The notes: generated by a model not told the origin, from the sequence alone. A stretch of DNA of 64,000 bases from an uncultured Clostridia bacterium (GCA_946500295.1 CAMMVF010000012.1:1-64000); one strand, 5' to 3'. Shown: positions 36,002-44,732, counted from the stretch's first letter. Numbers and translations: made by a program.

Positions 36002-36118
36002 GGGGAAGCTCCTGCGCAGCCGGATGTGGGAATATACTAATCACGGCTGTGCAGCGGTTCTCCGTCACGACAGGAATTTTTAAAGCGCAGTTGTACTCCG
36101 CCGGAGAACCGCTTCCCC
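36002..36118. ncRNA. Unassigned structured element (three-stem junction)
   Basis: Nested inverted repeats form a plausible junction. The outer stem is GGGGAAGC (36002) with GCTTCCCC (36111). Stem 2 is CTGCGCAGCCG (36012) with CGGCTGTGCAG (36044), one G-U pair. Stem 3 is AGCGGTTCTCC (36053) with GGAGAACCGCT (36103); its ends overlap the others by 2-3 bases. It matches no riboswitch I recognise and no T-tract follows. It lies between ansA and the yebC promoter; the strand is undetermined. Confidence 0.45.
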
Positions 36119-36167
36119 CTTCTCTGACTTTCGCAAAAGCCTGATGCGCCAAATTAACGCCGCAAAC

Positions 36168-36196
36168 TTGCAAAGAAAGATGAAATATGCTAGAAT
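36168..36196 (+). promoter_or_regulatory. yebC promoter
   Basis: TTGCAA, 17 bp, TAGAAT, about 45 bases before the yebC start. Confidence 0.65.
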
Positions 36197-36242
36197 GAAA
36201 TGTACAACATGAAACAAGACAGATTCGGGAGGAAAAATTTTT

Positions 36243-36977
36243 ATGTCTGGACATAATAAATGGAGTACCATTAAACAGAAAAAGGGCAAAAACGACGCCG
36301 CCAGAGCCAAGATTTTCACCAAGATAGGCAGAGAGCTTGCCGTGGCTGTTCGTGACGGCGGAAGCGCAGACCCGAGTGTAAACTCGAAGCTTCGCGACTG
36401 CATAGCCAAGGCAAAGGCAAACAACGTGCCCAACGACAACATTGAGAGAATCATCAAGAAGGCCTCCGGCGAGGGCAACACAAACAACTACGAGGCTATT
36501 ACATACGAGGGCTACGGTCCGGGCGGAATCGCGGTAATCGTAGAAACCCTTACAGACAATAAAAACCGCACAGCTGGAGACGTTCGCCACTACTTTGATA
36601 AAAACGGCGGAAACATGGGTACACCTGGATGCGTAACATTTATGTTCGAGAAAAAGGGCGTATTGATTATTGACCGTGAGGAAACCGAACTTGACGAGGA
36701 CAAGGTCATGGAGGACGCTTTAGAGGCGGGAGCTTCCGACTTCCAAGCTGACGACGATGTATTTGAAATCTACACCGAGCCCGAGGACTTCTCGGCAATT
36801 AACGAGGATCTCACCTCAAAGGGCTACACCTTTGCCTCCGCTGAGGTGGAGATGGTTCCGAGCACATACACAAAGCTTACTGACGAGGAACAGCAGACCA
36901 AAATGCAGAAGCTTCTCGACATGCTTGAAGACAACGATGACGTTCAAAACGTCTGGCACAACTGGGAAATGGAGTAA
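36243..36977 (+). CDS. yebC: YebC/PmpR-family regulator or translation factor
   Basis: The protein has 244 residues. It begins [23 protein letters not shown], invariant in the family, with [19 protein letters not shown] in the middle and [19 protein letters not shown] at the end. Family members bind DNA and some aid translation of polyproline stretches. Ribosome-binding site GGGAGGAAAAA. Confidence 0.97.
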   Translation: MSGHNKWSTIKQKKGKNDAARAKIFTKIGRELAVAVRDGGSADPSVNSKLRDCIAKAKANNVPNDNIERIIKKASGEGNTNNYEAITYEGYGPGGIAVIVETLTDNKNRTAGDVRHYFDKNGGNMGTPGCVTFMFEKKGVLIIDREETELDEDKVMEDALEAGASDFQADDDVFEIYTEPEDFSAINEDLTSKGYTFASAEVEMVPSTYTKLTDEEQQTKMQKLLDMLEDNDDVQNVWHNWEME

Positions 36978-36984
36978 ACTTTAC

Positions 36985-37009
36985 GGGGCGGGCGCTAAGC
37001 GCTCGCCCC
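36985..37009 (+). repeat. GC-rich hairpin between yebC and the pseudouridine synthase
   Basis: GGGGCG-GGCGC / GCGCT-CGCCCC forms a strong stem with almost no loop, followed only by TTT. It may attenuate read-through but is not a full terminator. Confidence 0.5.
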
Positions 37010-37021
37010 TTTGGGTAGATT

Positions 37022-38011
37022 ATGAGAGAGATAATTATAGAAAAAAACGACGCAGGTCAGCGGCTGGACAAGTTTCTTTTCAAACGCTTCCCCACCCTGC
37101 CTAAGTCTATGGCGTATATGTACATAAGGAAAAAGTGCATAAAGGTTAACGGCAAAAAGCCCGACATAGAGCAAAAGCTGAAGCAGGGCGACGTCATAAG
37201 GCTGTATATCAAGGACGAGTTTTTTAACGCTCCAAAAAGTCAGCCGCATTACGACTTTTTAAAAGCCCCTAAGTCGCTCAACATTGTATATGAGGATGAA
37301 AACCTGATTATTATTGACAAGCCGCAGGGGCTTATCGTCCACCCCGACTCGAACTATCACTTTGACAGCTTGGTATCGAGACTAAAGCATTATCTGTACG
37401 ACAAGGGCGAATACGACCCTAAGCAGGAGCAGAGCTTCGCCCCGGCTTTGGCAAACAGGATCGACCGCAACACAGGCGGACTTGTAATAGGAGCAAAAAA
37501 CGCCGAGGCTCTGCGAGAGCTTAATCTTAAAATCAAGCAGAGAGAAATCCAAAAGCTCTACCTGTGCATAGCTCACGGCCGCTTTAAATCCAATGAAGGC
37601 ACGCTGGTTTCCTACATGACCAAAAACGAGAAAAAGAACAAGGTCACGCTCTCCGACAAGCCCTCCCCCGGTGCGAAGCAGGCTGTGACAAAATATAGAG
37701 TGATGAAGTCGGTAGAATTTGTAGAAGAATTTAAAGATACAAGCGTTTTAGAGATTGAGTTAATAACGGGCAGAACCCACCAGATAAGGGCGCAACTGGC
37801 GCAAATCGGACATCCGCTTTGCGGAGACATAAAGTACGGTAAGCATGAAAACCAAAAAACCGAGTTTAAGTACCAGGCTCTTTACTCGTATGCATTAAAG
37901 CTTAAAGAAACTGAGAGGGAAAATATCCTCTCCTACCTGGAGGGCAGAGAGTTCAAGTTGGACTGCTTGTACCTTGCGATGAAAGACGGTATTCTTGGTT
38001 TGCATTTGTAG
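37022..38011 (+). CDS. RluA-family 23S rRNA pseudouridine synthase
   Basis: The protein has 329 residues. An N-terminal S4 RNA-binding domain (GQRLDKFLFKRFPTLPKSMAYMYIR) precedes the catalytic domain. The catalytic Asp is in LANRIDRNTGGLVIGAKN, with HPDSNYHFDSL and LITGRTHQIRAQL motifs. It most resembles RluC/D types that modify 23S rRNA. It lies 44 bases after yebC. Confidence 0.92.
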   Translation: MREIIIEKNDAGQRLDKFLFKRFPTLPKSMAYMYIRKKCIKVNGKKPDIEQKLKQGDVIRLYIKDEFFNAPKSQPHYDFLKAPKSLNIVYEDENLIIIDKPQGLIVHPDSNYHFDSLVSRLKHYLYDKGEYDPKQEQSFAPALANRIDRNTGGLVIGAKNAEALRELNLKIKQREIQKLYLCIAHGRFKSNEGTLVSYMTKNEKKNKVTLSDKPSPGAKQAVTKYRVMKSVEFVEEFKDTSVLEIELITGRTHQIRAQLAQIGHPLCGDIKYGKHENQKTEFKYQALYSYALKLKETERENILSYLEGREFKLDCLYLAMKDGILGLHL

Positions 38012-38043
38012 CCCATGCAATGTCAATTTTATCTTACACAACG

Positions 38044-38074
38044 GCTGCTGTATTACATTGATACAGCAGCTATT
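38044..38074. terminator. Terminator between convergent genes
   Basis: A 10-bp perfect stem (GCTGCTGTAT / ATACAGCAGC) is followed by TATTTT on the plus strand. It separates the rluA-type gene from the convergent M14 peptidase. Confidence 0.75.
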
Positions 38075-38075
38075 T

Positions 38076-39119
38076 TCAGCTCATCGCCTGAGCAAAGGTA
38101 TATTTTGTCTTATCCCAGTTCAGAGCAATATCAAAATACTTGTTATAGTCGTAGAGATTCATGCTTTCGGTTACACTGTCGGTACGAACAAGCTCAATGC
38201 ACAATCCCGGCTTACCCGAATAATAACGAAACCAGTTTTCCAGTCCACCTCCGTACTCATTAACATCAGTAGTGGCGGAACACAGGTAGTAGCCACAGTT
38301 ATCACGAAGCCCTGACGCGAGCTCATAGTCACCGCTGACTGCTCCATTAGCGCTGTCTTTCCAATAGATGCAGTTTCCGACAATGTGCATATCCAAAAGC
38401 CACTCGAAATTATTATCCCTGCAAAGCCGAATTATATTTTTCGTCTCCATTTCACTTTCTGCAAACTCTCCCTTCTCCCTTGATTTATCTGTTATACTGT
38501 TCCAGTAAAACGGGAAATTCGCATTCAAATTAACGCCGTTGGCGTTTCCTCTGTAATAATATCTGTCAATATAACCGGACGAGTTTATCGGGAGCTCATT
38601 GTTATTGCAGATGTCGGTTCCGTCTGGATTCGCCATGGGAATGATATATAGAGTATATTCGCTCAACAGTTCCTTAATATTGTAATCTCCGTAATATCCT
38701 GAGCTTGAATAGCAGGCTTTGCAGTATTCCTCAACACTCAGCAGAGTAAAATTTATAGTGACGCCTTCACGCCCGTGTATTCCTGCAACAATGCAGGCTT
38801 TTTTTCTCCCGTTACCCAGCTCAATCAAAGGAATATTCTTTTCCCTCTTGCTTTTGCCGATGGACGAAACCTTTATCAAATCAGGATAGCTTTTGGCAAG
38901 TAGGGATATATCCTTTTCCACCTGTTCAGAGGTGTAAAATCTATTCCTGTTTATTATAGCTGCCGACTCCTTACCACCAACACTCACGCCGCTGTATGCT
39001 GTAATTGAAGATAAATCGGATATCACTCTTTCTGATTGAGCTAATTTCTCCGCCGAGGGTGAAACAGCCAACTGACAGATCAATAGTATCACCAACACCG
39101 ATAAAAGCTTTTTTCTCAT
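38076..39119 (-). CDS. Secreted M14-family zinc carboxypeptidase
   Basis: The protein has 347 residues. A signal peptide covers about residues 1-24 (LLSVLVILLICQLAVS). Zinc ligands are in AGIHGREGVT (HxxE) and LLDMHIVGN (His); the catalytic Glu is likely in GLCIELVRT. The region VEKDISLLAKSYPDLIKVSSIGKS is the usual M14 N-terminal part. The family includes gamma-D-glutamyl-meso-diaminopimelate peptidases, so a peptidoglycan-peptide substrate is plausible. Confidence 0.9.
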   Translation of the reverse strand: MRKKLLSVLVILLICQLAVSPSAEKLAQSERVISDLSSITAYSGVSVGGKESAAIINRNRFYTSEQVEKDISLLAKSYPDLIKVSSIGKSKREKNIPLIELGNGRKKACIVAGIHGREGVTINFTLLSVEEYCKACYSSSGYYGDYNIKELLSEYTLYIIPMANPDGTDICNNNELPINSSGYIDRYYYRGNANGVNLNANFPFYWNSITDKSREKGEFAESEMETKNIIRLCRDNNFEWLLDMHIVGNCIYWKDSANGAVSGDYELASGLRDNCGYYLCSATTDVNEYGGGLENWFRYYSGKPGLCIELVRTDSVTESMNLYDYNKYFDIALNWDKTKYTFAQAMS

Positions 39120-39222
39120 TTTTACACATCCCGCAGATTTTAAGCCCGCCGAGGTTTAGCTCACCCGACTTCAAGATTGGTACAAATATTTTGCCCAGAA
39201 TAAAGATAATTTTTCATTTGGT

Positions 39223-39252
39223 GTTTCATTTTTATTACACTAAAAATGAAAC
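39223..39252. promoter_or_regulatory. Long palindrome upstream of rmuC and the M14 gene
   Basis: An 11-bp perfect inverted repeat (GTTTCATTTTT / AAAAATGAAAC) with an 8-nt centre lies in the divergent interval. It could be a regulator binding site; none is known. Confidence 0.4.
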
Positions 39253-39274
39253 AGAACAAATTTTCTAAATAGTC

Positions 39275-39303
39275 TTGACCAAGAGAGAGTGCGAAAATAT
39301 AAT
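39275..39303 (+). promoter_or_regulatory. rmuC promoter
   Basis: TTGACC, 17 bp, TATAAT. The -10 lies inside the ORF-track reading frame, which shows that the called start at 39289 is too early. Confidence 0.75.
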
Positions 39304-39321
39304 TTTTTTGAGGTGATAAAT

Positions 39322-40602
39322 TTGGATACTGCTTTATTGATTATAACGGCTGTTATGTCAGTTTTTTGTCTTGGCTGTCTTATTGTATTAATTCTAAAAT
39401 TCAACCAAAAAAACAAAACAAACGATCAAGGCAAGGCTTTGGAGAAAATTGAAAGCCGTCTCGATTTGATAGAGAAGTCAAGCTCTGAACTGAGGCAGGA
39501 AGTTTCATCCATTATTCAAATTAGCATAAAAAATATGGGCGATATCCTGTCCCAAAGCCAAAGGGTGGGAGACGAGGGGCAGCTGCAGCGGCTGAGCCAG
39601 CTGGAAAACCGACTAAAGACCTTCTCACTCGAAAACGAGCAAAAGCTCGAAAACATCAGACAGAGTATGGAGCTCAGGCTTACAGAGATTAAGCGTGAAA
39701 GCTCGGATTCTCTTGAAAGAATGAGAAAAACCGTAGATGAAAACCTTCAAAAAACTCTGGAGGAAAAGATGACCCGTTCCTTCGCTTTGGTAAATGAAAG
39801 ATTAGAGCAGGTGTACAAGGGCTTAGGCGAAATGCAAAGCCTCGCCACTGGCGTCGGAGATTTAAAGAAGGCTCTGACCAATGTAAAAACAAGGGGTGTA
39901 ATCGGCGAATTACAGCTCGGAGCAATTTTGCGCGAGGTACTCTCCCCTGAGCAGTACGAGGAAAACGCTGTTACCAAAAAGGGCAGTAAAAATTATGTAG
40001 AATTTGCCGTCAAGCTTCCATCAGACGACGGAGATTTTATATATCTGCCGATAGACTCAAAATTCCCCGGAGATACATATTCATCACTTATGGAGGCATA
40101 CGAAAGCGCCGACAAGGAAAAAATTGAAACTGCCAGAAAGCGGCTTATATCAATCCTTAGCAGTGAGGCTAAGGATATAAATGAAAAGTACATTGACCCG
40201 CCAAACACAACAGATTTTGCCATTATGTTCCTGCCCTTTGAAGGGCTGTATGCTGAGGCAATAAACAGCGGAGCGGTGGAAACTCTGCAAAGGAAATACA
40301 AGGTCAATATCGCAGGTCCAAGCACAATGGCAGCACTTTTAAACAGCCTGCAGATGGGCTTTAAAACCTTAGCCGTGCAGAAGCAGAGCGCTCAGGTATG
40401 GAAGATATTAGGCAGTGTGAAAACCGAATTTGACAAATTTAATGATATACTCCTTCTCACTCAGCAGAGAATTGAGCAGGCAAACGCCGAGCTTGATAAG
40501 CTTGTTGGAGTGCGCACCCGACAAATACAGAGAAGTCTGGCGCAGCTTTCAAATATTGACGAGATAGCAGAAGGGAACAAGAACAGCAAAACAGAAAAGT
40601 AA
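39322..40602 (+). CDS. rmuC: RmuC-family DNA recombination protein
   Basis: The protein has about 426 residues. The start is TTG 39322 (MDTALLIITAVMSV) with GAGGTGA 5 bases upstream, consistent with the promoter. It has an N-terminal transmembrane helix, a long coiled coil (about residues 35-175) and the RmuC nuclease-like domain with RGVIGELQLGAILREVL, PIDSKFPGDTY and FLPFEGLYAEA. RmuC is linked to limiting rearrangements at short inverted repeats, and this window has many such repeats. Confidence 0.93.
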   Translation: MDTALLIITAVMSVFCLGCLIVLILKFNQKNKTNDQGKALEKIESRLDLIEKSSSELRQEVSSIIQISIKNMGDILSQSQRVGDEGQLQRLSQLENRLKTFSLENEQKLENIRQSMELRLTEIKRESSDSLERMRKTVDENLQKTLEEKMTRSFALVNERLEQVYKGLGEMQSLATGVGDLKKALTNVKTRGVIGELQLGAILREVLSPEQYEENAVTKKGSKNYVEFAVKLPSDDGDFIYLPIDSKFPGDTYSSLMEAYESADKEKIETARKRLISILSSEAKDINEKYIDPPNTTDFAIMFLPFEGLYAEAINSGAVETLQRKYKVNIAGPSTMAALLNSLQMGFKTLAVQKQSAQVWKILGSVKTEFDKFNDILLLTQQRIEQANAELDKLVGVRTRQIQRSLAQLSNIDEIAEGNKNSKTEK

Positions 40603-40620
40603 AACCGAATAGATGAATTT

Positions 40621-40669
40621 ATCCCCCCAATCAGGCAATACTCATAGTAAAGCCTTAGGGGGGATTTTT
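40621..40669 (+). terminator. Hairpin acting as rmuC terminator and covering the sigG ribosome-binding site
   Basis: ATCCCCCC (40621-40628) pairs perfectly with GGGGGGAT (40658-40665), with an inner AGGC/GCCT stem, followed by TTTTT. The GGGGGG arm is also the only Shine-Dalgarno candidate for sigG (ATG 40670). One structure can therefore end rmuC transcription and mask sigG translation. Confidence 0.7.
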
Positions 40670-41455
40670 ATGCAGTACAAAAAGGTTGAGATCTGCGGTG
40701 TTAATACAGGCAAAATCAAGGTACTGAAGGAAGAAAAAAAGCGCGAGCTTTTGGGCATAATCAAAAACGGCACAAAGCAGGAGAGAGCCAAGGCAAGGGA
40801 TGAAATGATAAACGGGAATCTCCGGTTGGTACTCAGCGTTATTCAGCGTTTTACTAACAGGGGTGAAAATCTTGACGATTTATTTCAGGTCGGCTGTATC
40901 GGACTTATAAAAGCAATAGACAATTTCAACTGCGAGCTGGATGTTCGTTTTTCCACCTACGCCGTACCCATGATTATCGGCGAAGTAAGAAGATACCTCA
41001 GAGACCACAGCTTTATCAGGGTGAGCCGCAGTATCAGAGATACCGCCTACAGGGCGATGCAGGCTAAGGAAAGGCTCACCTGTGAAAACAACCGTGAGCC
41101 GAGCGTCGAAGAAATTGCCAAAGAGCTTGATTTGCCGAAGGAAAGCGTTGTGCTCGCTTTAGAGGCGGTTGTCGAACCCGTATCATTATATGAACCTGTA
41201 TTTTCGGACGGCAGCGACACCATCTGCGTTATGGATCAGATAGGCGACAACAACGACGACAAAAGCTGGCTTGAAGAAATATCCATAAAACAGGCGCTCA
41301 ACGACCTATCTGAGAGAGAAAAAGCGATAATCGGACTTCGGTTTTTCAAGGGAAAAACCCAGATGGAGGTAGCCGCTGAAATCGGCATATCCCAAGCTCA
41401 GGTAAGCCGAATAGAAAAGGGTGCGCTTTCAAGGATCAAGGCTTCAACGCAATGA
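40670..41455 (+). CDS. sigG: RNA polymerase sporulation sigma factor SigG
   Basis: The protein has about 261 residues from ATG 40670 (MQYKKVEICGVNTGKIKVL); VEICGVNT is diagnostic of SigG. The upstream ORF extension is the hairpin region. Sigma region 2 includes NLRLVLSVIQRF, DDLFQVGCIGLIKAI and FSTYAVPMIIGEVRRYLRD; region 4 ends in GISQAQVSRIEKGAL. SigG directs late forespore transcription. In many spore-formers it lies next to sigE and spoIIGA; here it follows rmuC alone. Confidence 0.95.
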   Translation: MQYKKVEICGVNTGKIKVLKEEKKRELLGIIKNGTKQERAKARDEMINGNLRLVLSVIQRFTNRGENLDDLFQVGCIGLIKAIDNFNCELDVRFSTYAVPMIIGEVRRYLRDHSFIRVSRSIRDTAYRAMQAKERLTCENNREPSVEEIAKELDLPKESVVLALEAVVEPVSLYEPVFSDGSDTICVMDQIGDNNDDKSWLEEISIKQALNDLSEREKAIIGLRFFKGKTQMEVAAEIGISQAQVSRIEKGALSRIKASTQ

Positions 41456-42410
41456 GTGAACAAAGCCGTCGCTTTTCATTCTCGTTTATAAATGCGGAGT
41501 TGACGGAATTCATCAGCAGCCGCTCCTTGGGAAATTCGGGCATTATCTCAGTGAACAAATCAAGTTCTCTCTTTATAGTGGTATCGGACACCGTCATATT
41601 GTCGGTGTTGATTGTGGCGTTGATACCCAACTGTAAAAAACGCTTGATCGGGTGCTGCTTTAGATTACGCACCGCCCTGGTTTGAAGATTGCTGCTTAAA
41701 CAACACTCAATTGATATACCATAATCCTTGATTTTCTTTAAAAGTCCATCGTCCTCAACAGCAGCCACACCGTGACCTATTCTTCGTGCGCCAAAATCTA
41801 CGGCTGTCCTTACGCTGTCCGCTCCTGCCGCTTCCCCAGCATGGATGGTAAAGGGCAGGCTTAATTTTGCGGCAAGCTCGAAAAGCTCACGGTACATAGA
41901 CGTACTGTACACAGCCTCAGCTCCCGCCAGGTCAACGGCACAAACCCCGCCGCCCAAAAACTCGGACGCAAGGTTAACCGTCAGTATATTGGCTTCACTT
42001 GAACCGCCCCTCATGTCGCAGAGGATAAGATTAGACCGTGTATTAAAATCCCTCTCTCCCCTCTCTACGCCCTTTATGGCAGCTTTGATTATCTTCTGCT
42101 GAGTACATCCGTTTTCCGTATGCAGCTGAGGAGCAAAACGGATTTCGCTGTAGATTATCCCCTGAGAATCAAGCTCTCTTATCAACTCATACACGGCATA
42201 TTCAACAGCCGTTTCACTTTGCAAAAGCTTTAGCGGAAGATCAAAGCAACGGAGATACTCGTTAAGGCTCGATGTTTTTTCTCCGGCGGCGAGATAAGTC
42301 TTGAGCTCCTCGGGCTTTTCCGATGGAAGAGATATTCCCTGTATCTTGGCAAGATTAATAACAGTATTGATCGACAGTGAACCGTCAAGGTGAAGATGCA
42401 GATCAATCAT
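41436..42410 (-). CDS. add: Adenosine deaminase
   Basis: The protein has 324 residues. Zinc-binding MIDLHLHLDGSL opens it; FTIHAGEAAG (catalytic Glu), RIGHGVAAV and INTDN (Asp) complete the active site. It deaminates adenosine to inosine. It overlaps punA by 8 bases and forms a salvage pair with it. Its 3' end overlaps the convergent sigG gene by 20 bases. Confidence 0.93.
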   Translation of the reverse strand: MIDLHLHLDGSLSINTVINLAKIQGISLPSEKPEELKTYLAAGEKTSSLNEYLRCFDLPLKLLQSETAVEYAVYELIRELDSQGIIYSEIRFAPQLHTENGCTQQKIIKAAIKGVERGERDFNTRSNLILCDMRGGSSEANILTVNLASEFLGGGVCAVDLAGAEAVYSTSMYRELFELAAKLSLPFTIHAGEAAGADSVRTAVDFGARRIGHGVAAVEDDGLLKKIKDYGISIECCLSSNLQTRAVRNLKQHPIKRFLQLGINATINTDNMTVSDTTIKRELDLFTEIMPEFPKERLLMNSVNSAFINENEKRRLCSLIALKP

Positions 42411-43233
42411 TTTTTCCCACCTCCGCTATTATTTCCTTAACCAAAGCTGAGAGGGTATCCCCTGCCTCTTTTGCGACAAGCTGAACTTCCTCATGGTTTA
42501 GCGGAACACTTGAAATTCCCGCCGCCGGGTTCGTTATCAAGCTCAGCCCCAAGACTGAAACCCCCATGTGCGCCGCCGCCATTGCCTCGACCGCCGTACT
42601 CATTCCGACTGCGGAGGCTCCGAGAGCTGAGTACATTCTTATCTCCGCCGGAGTTTCATAATTCGGACCTGTGGTTTGCAGATAAACCCCACTTTTCAGT
42701 TCGATATTAAGTCTTCGGGCACAGGCCAGAGCAATCTCGGAAAGTTTGCTTGAATACACCCGTGACATATCGGGAAAGCGAGTTCCAAGACTTGAGATAT
42801 TTTCTCCAATCAGCGGAGAGGGTACAAAGCTCGAAATGTGGTCGGTAATCAGCATTATATCTCCTGGAGAAAACGCTTTATCTATTCCGCCTGCTGCATT
42901 TGTGAGTATAAGCGCAGACGCACCAAGCATGAGCATGAGCCGAACCCCCCTGACTACCTCTGCCGAACCGTAGCCCTCATAGATATGGACTCTGCCCTGC
43001 ATTGCAACAATCGGTACACCCGCTAAATCGGCAAAAATAAATCTTCCCCTGTGTCCCTCCACGGTTGAGAGTGGGAAGCTATCAAGCTCCGAGTAATCAA
43101 GTTGTGAGATAATATTCTCCTCCCCGATTATTCCACCGAGGCCTGAACCTAAGACCAAGGCCGCCTTCGGGATAAATGGAGCTTTCATTTTTAAAGTTTT
43201 AAAGTTCAATTTCAAAAGTGTTTTTTCATCCAT
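42403..43233 (-). CDS. punA: Purine nucleoside phosphorylase
   Basis: The protein has about 276 residues from ATG 43233 (MDEKTLLKL), with GAGGAG 8 bases upstream. The ORF-track extension runs into repeat copy B. Signatures: VLGSGLGG (phosphate loop), VEGHRGRFIFADLAG, ALILTNAAGGID and LQTTGPNYETPAEIRM (trimeric PNP type). It splits inosine and guanosine, using the product of add. Confidence 0.94.
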   Translation of the reverse strand: MDEKTLLKLNFKTLKMKAPFIPKAALVLGSGLGGIIGEENIISQLDYSELDSFPLSTVEGHRGRFIFADLAGVPIVAMQGRVHIYEGYGSAEVVRGVRLMLMLGASALILTNAAGGIDKAFSPGDIMLITDHISSFVPSPLIGENISSLGTRFPDMSRVYSSKLSEIALACARRLNIELKSGVYLQTTGPNYETPAEIRMYSALGASAVGMSTAVEAMAAAHMGVSVLGLSLITNPAAGISSVPLNHEEVQLVAKEAGDTLSALVKEIIAEVGKND

Positions 43234-43249
43234 ACTGACAACTCCTCGT

Positions 43250-43368
43250 ATAACCAAGTCGCCGATGTCCTCCCGCCTCTGTGGCGGCGGGGAGATTCAG
43301 TCTTTCGGTGGGGGTATAATCCCCCGCCGAAGCCCCGAGAAGCAAAGCTCCCCGGCGACGATTTAAAT
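43250..43368 (-). repeat. Modular stem-loop repeat, copy B (119 bp, internally deleted)
   Basis: Inverted relative to copy A. It keeps both ends (TATAACCAAG and ATTTAAAT) and the CCCGCC..GGCGGG, CTTTCGG..CCGAAG and CGGGG hairpins, but the first two stem-loops next to the ATTTAAAT end are missing. It lies a few bases upstream of the punA Shine-Dalgarno. Confidence 0.85.
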
Positions 43369-43421
43369 ATTTCTGGTACAAAAAAATCCACAGGATAGCC
43401 TGCGGACTTTATTCTTGCATT

Positions 43422-43625
43422 TTATTTATTGCTTTTCTTTCCAATGATAACTAAAATCACTACCACTATGGCAGCCGCTGCTAAAATCCCGACTATCAGC
43501 AGAACGTTAGTATCATCGCCTGTAGTGATTGCTGTTGTATTCTCTCCGACTGCGCCTGTCGAGATTAGGGAAAAAACACACATAAGTGCAAAAAACAAAA
43601 GGGAGTATAGTTTATTTTTCATCAT
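43422..43625 (-). CDS. Small secreted/anchored peptide with sorting-signal-like tail
   Basis: The protein has about 67 residues from ATG 43625, after TGGAGG. An N-terminal signal peptide (MMKNKLYSLLFFALMCVFSLIS) is followed by about 20 polar residues, TTGDDT, one transmembrane helix (VLLIVGILAAAAIVVVILVII) and a basic tail GKKSNK. The TGD-helix-lysine layout resembles the C-terminus of sortase substrates, but the LP of an LPxTG motif is absent. Function is unknown. Confidence 0.65.
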   Translation of the reverse strand: MMKNKLYSLLFFALMCVFSLISTGAVGENTTAITTGDDTNVLLIVGILAAAAIVVVILVIIGKKSNK

Positions 43626-43736
43626 TGTCTGTCCTCCATTCACTATGAGAGTATTATATCATCGGCTTTATAAAATTTCAACTAAAATCAAGTCTATATC
43701 ACCTAGAAATTATAAGTATAAGCCGAGGTAATTTCC

Positions 43737-43765
43737 TTGACATTTGCATATAACAGAAGTAGAAT
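43737..43765 (+). promoter_or_regulatory. mntP promoter
   Basis: TTGACA, 17 bp, TAGAAT. Only about 35 nt of leader remain before the start, too short for a yybP-ykoY riboswitch. Confidence 0.75.
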
Positions 43766-43804
43766 AAAATTCAACTTTAATATAACACTTAGGGGACGGT
43801 AGAT

Positions 43805-44371
43805 TTGAGCATCATAGAGCTGTTTTTAATCGCCTTCGGCCTTTCAATGGACGCCTTTGCGGTGGCTGTCTGTAAGGGTTTGGCGCTTAAAAGCGTCAGT
43901 CTGCGACATTCTGTTAAGGCGGGTCTTTGGTTCGGCGGATTTCAGGCGCTGATGCCGCTAATCGGATACTTCTGCGGCTACTGGTTTCGAAACTACATAT
44001 CCGCCTTTGACCACTGGATTGCCTTTGCACTGCTAAGCATACTCGGAATCAAGATGATAAAGGAAGCTCTCTCTCACGAGGAGGAGGAAACCGACAGCGC
44101 GATGGACTTCAAAAATATGCTGATTCTGGCTGTGGCTACGAGTATAGACGCTCTCGCCGCAGGAATAAGCTTTGCATTCTTGGACGTCAACATTTGGTGG
44201 GCTATAGGCTTCATCGGCTGTATAACCTTTATCCTCTCAGCGCTGGGGATTAAGATAGGAAGTATATTCGGCGCAAAATTCAAATCAAAAGCAGAGATTT
44301 TAGGAGGTCTGATTCTCATATTCATGGGTGTCAAAATTCTCCTTGAGCATTTAGGCGTATTTTCCCCTTAA
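43805..44371 (+). CDS. mntP: MntP-type manganese efflux pump
   Basis: The protein has 188 residues and starts at TTG. Six hydrophobic segments are visible, with the repeated acidic motifs [16 protein letters not shown] (first half) and [14 protein letters not shown] (second half) typical of the two-fold MntP family. It exports Mn2+ to prevent toxicity. It is followed by a terminator. Confidence 0.93.
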   Translation: MSIIELFLIAFGLSMDAFAVAVCKGLALKSVSLRHSVKAGLWFGGFQALMPLIGYFCGYWFRNYISAFDHWIAFALLSILGIKMIKEALSHEEEETDSAMDFKNMLILAVATSIDALAAGISFAFLDVNIWWAIGFIGCITFILSALGIKIGSIFGAKFKSKAEILGGLILIFMGVKILLEHLGVFSP

Positions 44372-44458
44372 AAAATATGGCCTCAGACAAAGGCTGAAGT
44401 GCATAAAGAAGTATTGCAAAATACAAACCTATGCCAATTGAACGGAAAAATAAGAAAG

Positions 44459-44497
44459 CTCTATGCGGATGGGCTATCCATTTGCATAGAGTTTTTC
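44459..44497 (+). terminator. Terminator after mntP
   Basis: CTCTATGC / GCATAGAG with a 17-nt loop is followed by TTTTT. Confidence 0.7.
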
Positions 44498-44732
44498 CTT
44501 TGCTTATTTCAAATTTTCGACGTGCGAAGTATGCATGGCTGTCACCGAAGGTGGTAATCTCGGGGACGCTATCCCTCAACAAGCGTTTTTGTCCGATGAA
44601 ATCCGGTTAAAATTGCAAACATGTACATATTTGCATTGCTTGCCGGTCAATCGTAATTTTATGCTTCTCATAGCTTATCAGAAGTTCTGAGCGAAATGCT
44701 CCGCTTGACAGTAAGCGCAAAGAAAAATAAAA
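44498..44732. other. Gene-free interval between mntP and repeat copy C
   Basis: No credible coding sequence, RNA gene or promoter was recognised. The minus-strand 83-aa ORF at 44331-44582 has no ribosome-binding site and overlaps mntP. Confidence 0.5.

Noticed and set aside
35973-36590. Minus-strand ORF of 205 aa opposite yebC
   Set aside because: It is antisense to the clear yebC gene and covers the structured element; composition is that of a shadow frame.
43766-43804. yybP-ykoY riboswitch upstream of mntP
   Set aside because: The leader after the promoter is only about 35 nt, and the conserved motifs are absent.
44331-44582. Minus-strand ORF of 83 aa after mntP
   Set aside because: It overlaps mntP and its terminator, and has no ribosome-binding site or recognisable domain.
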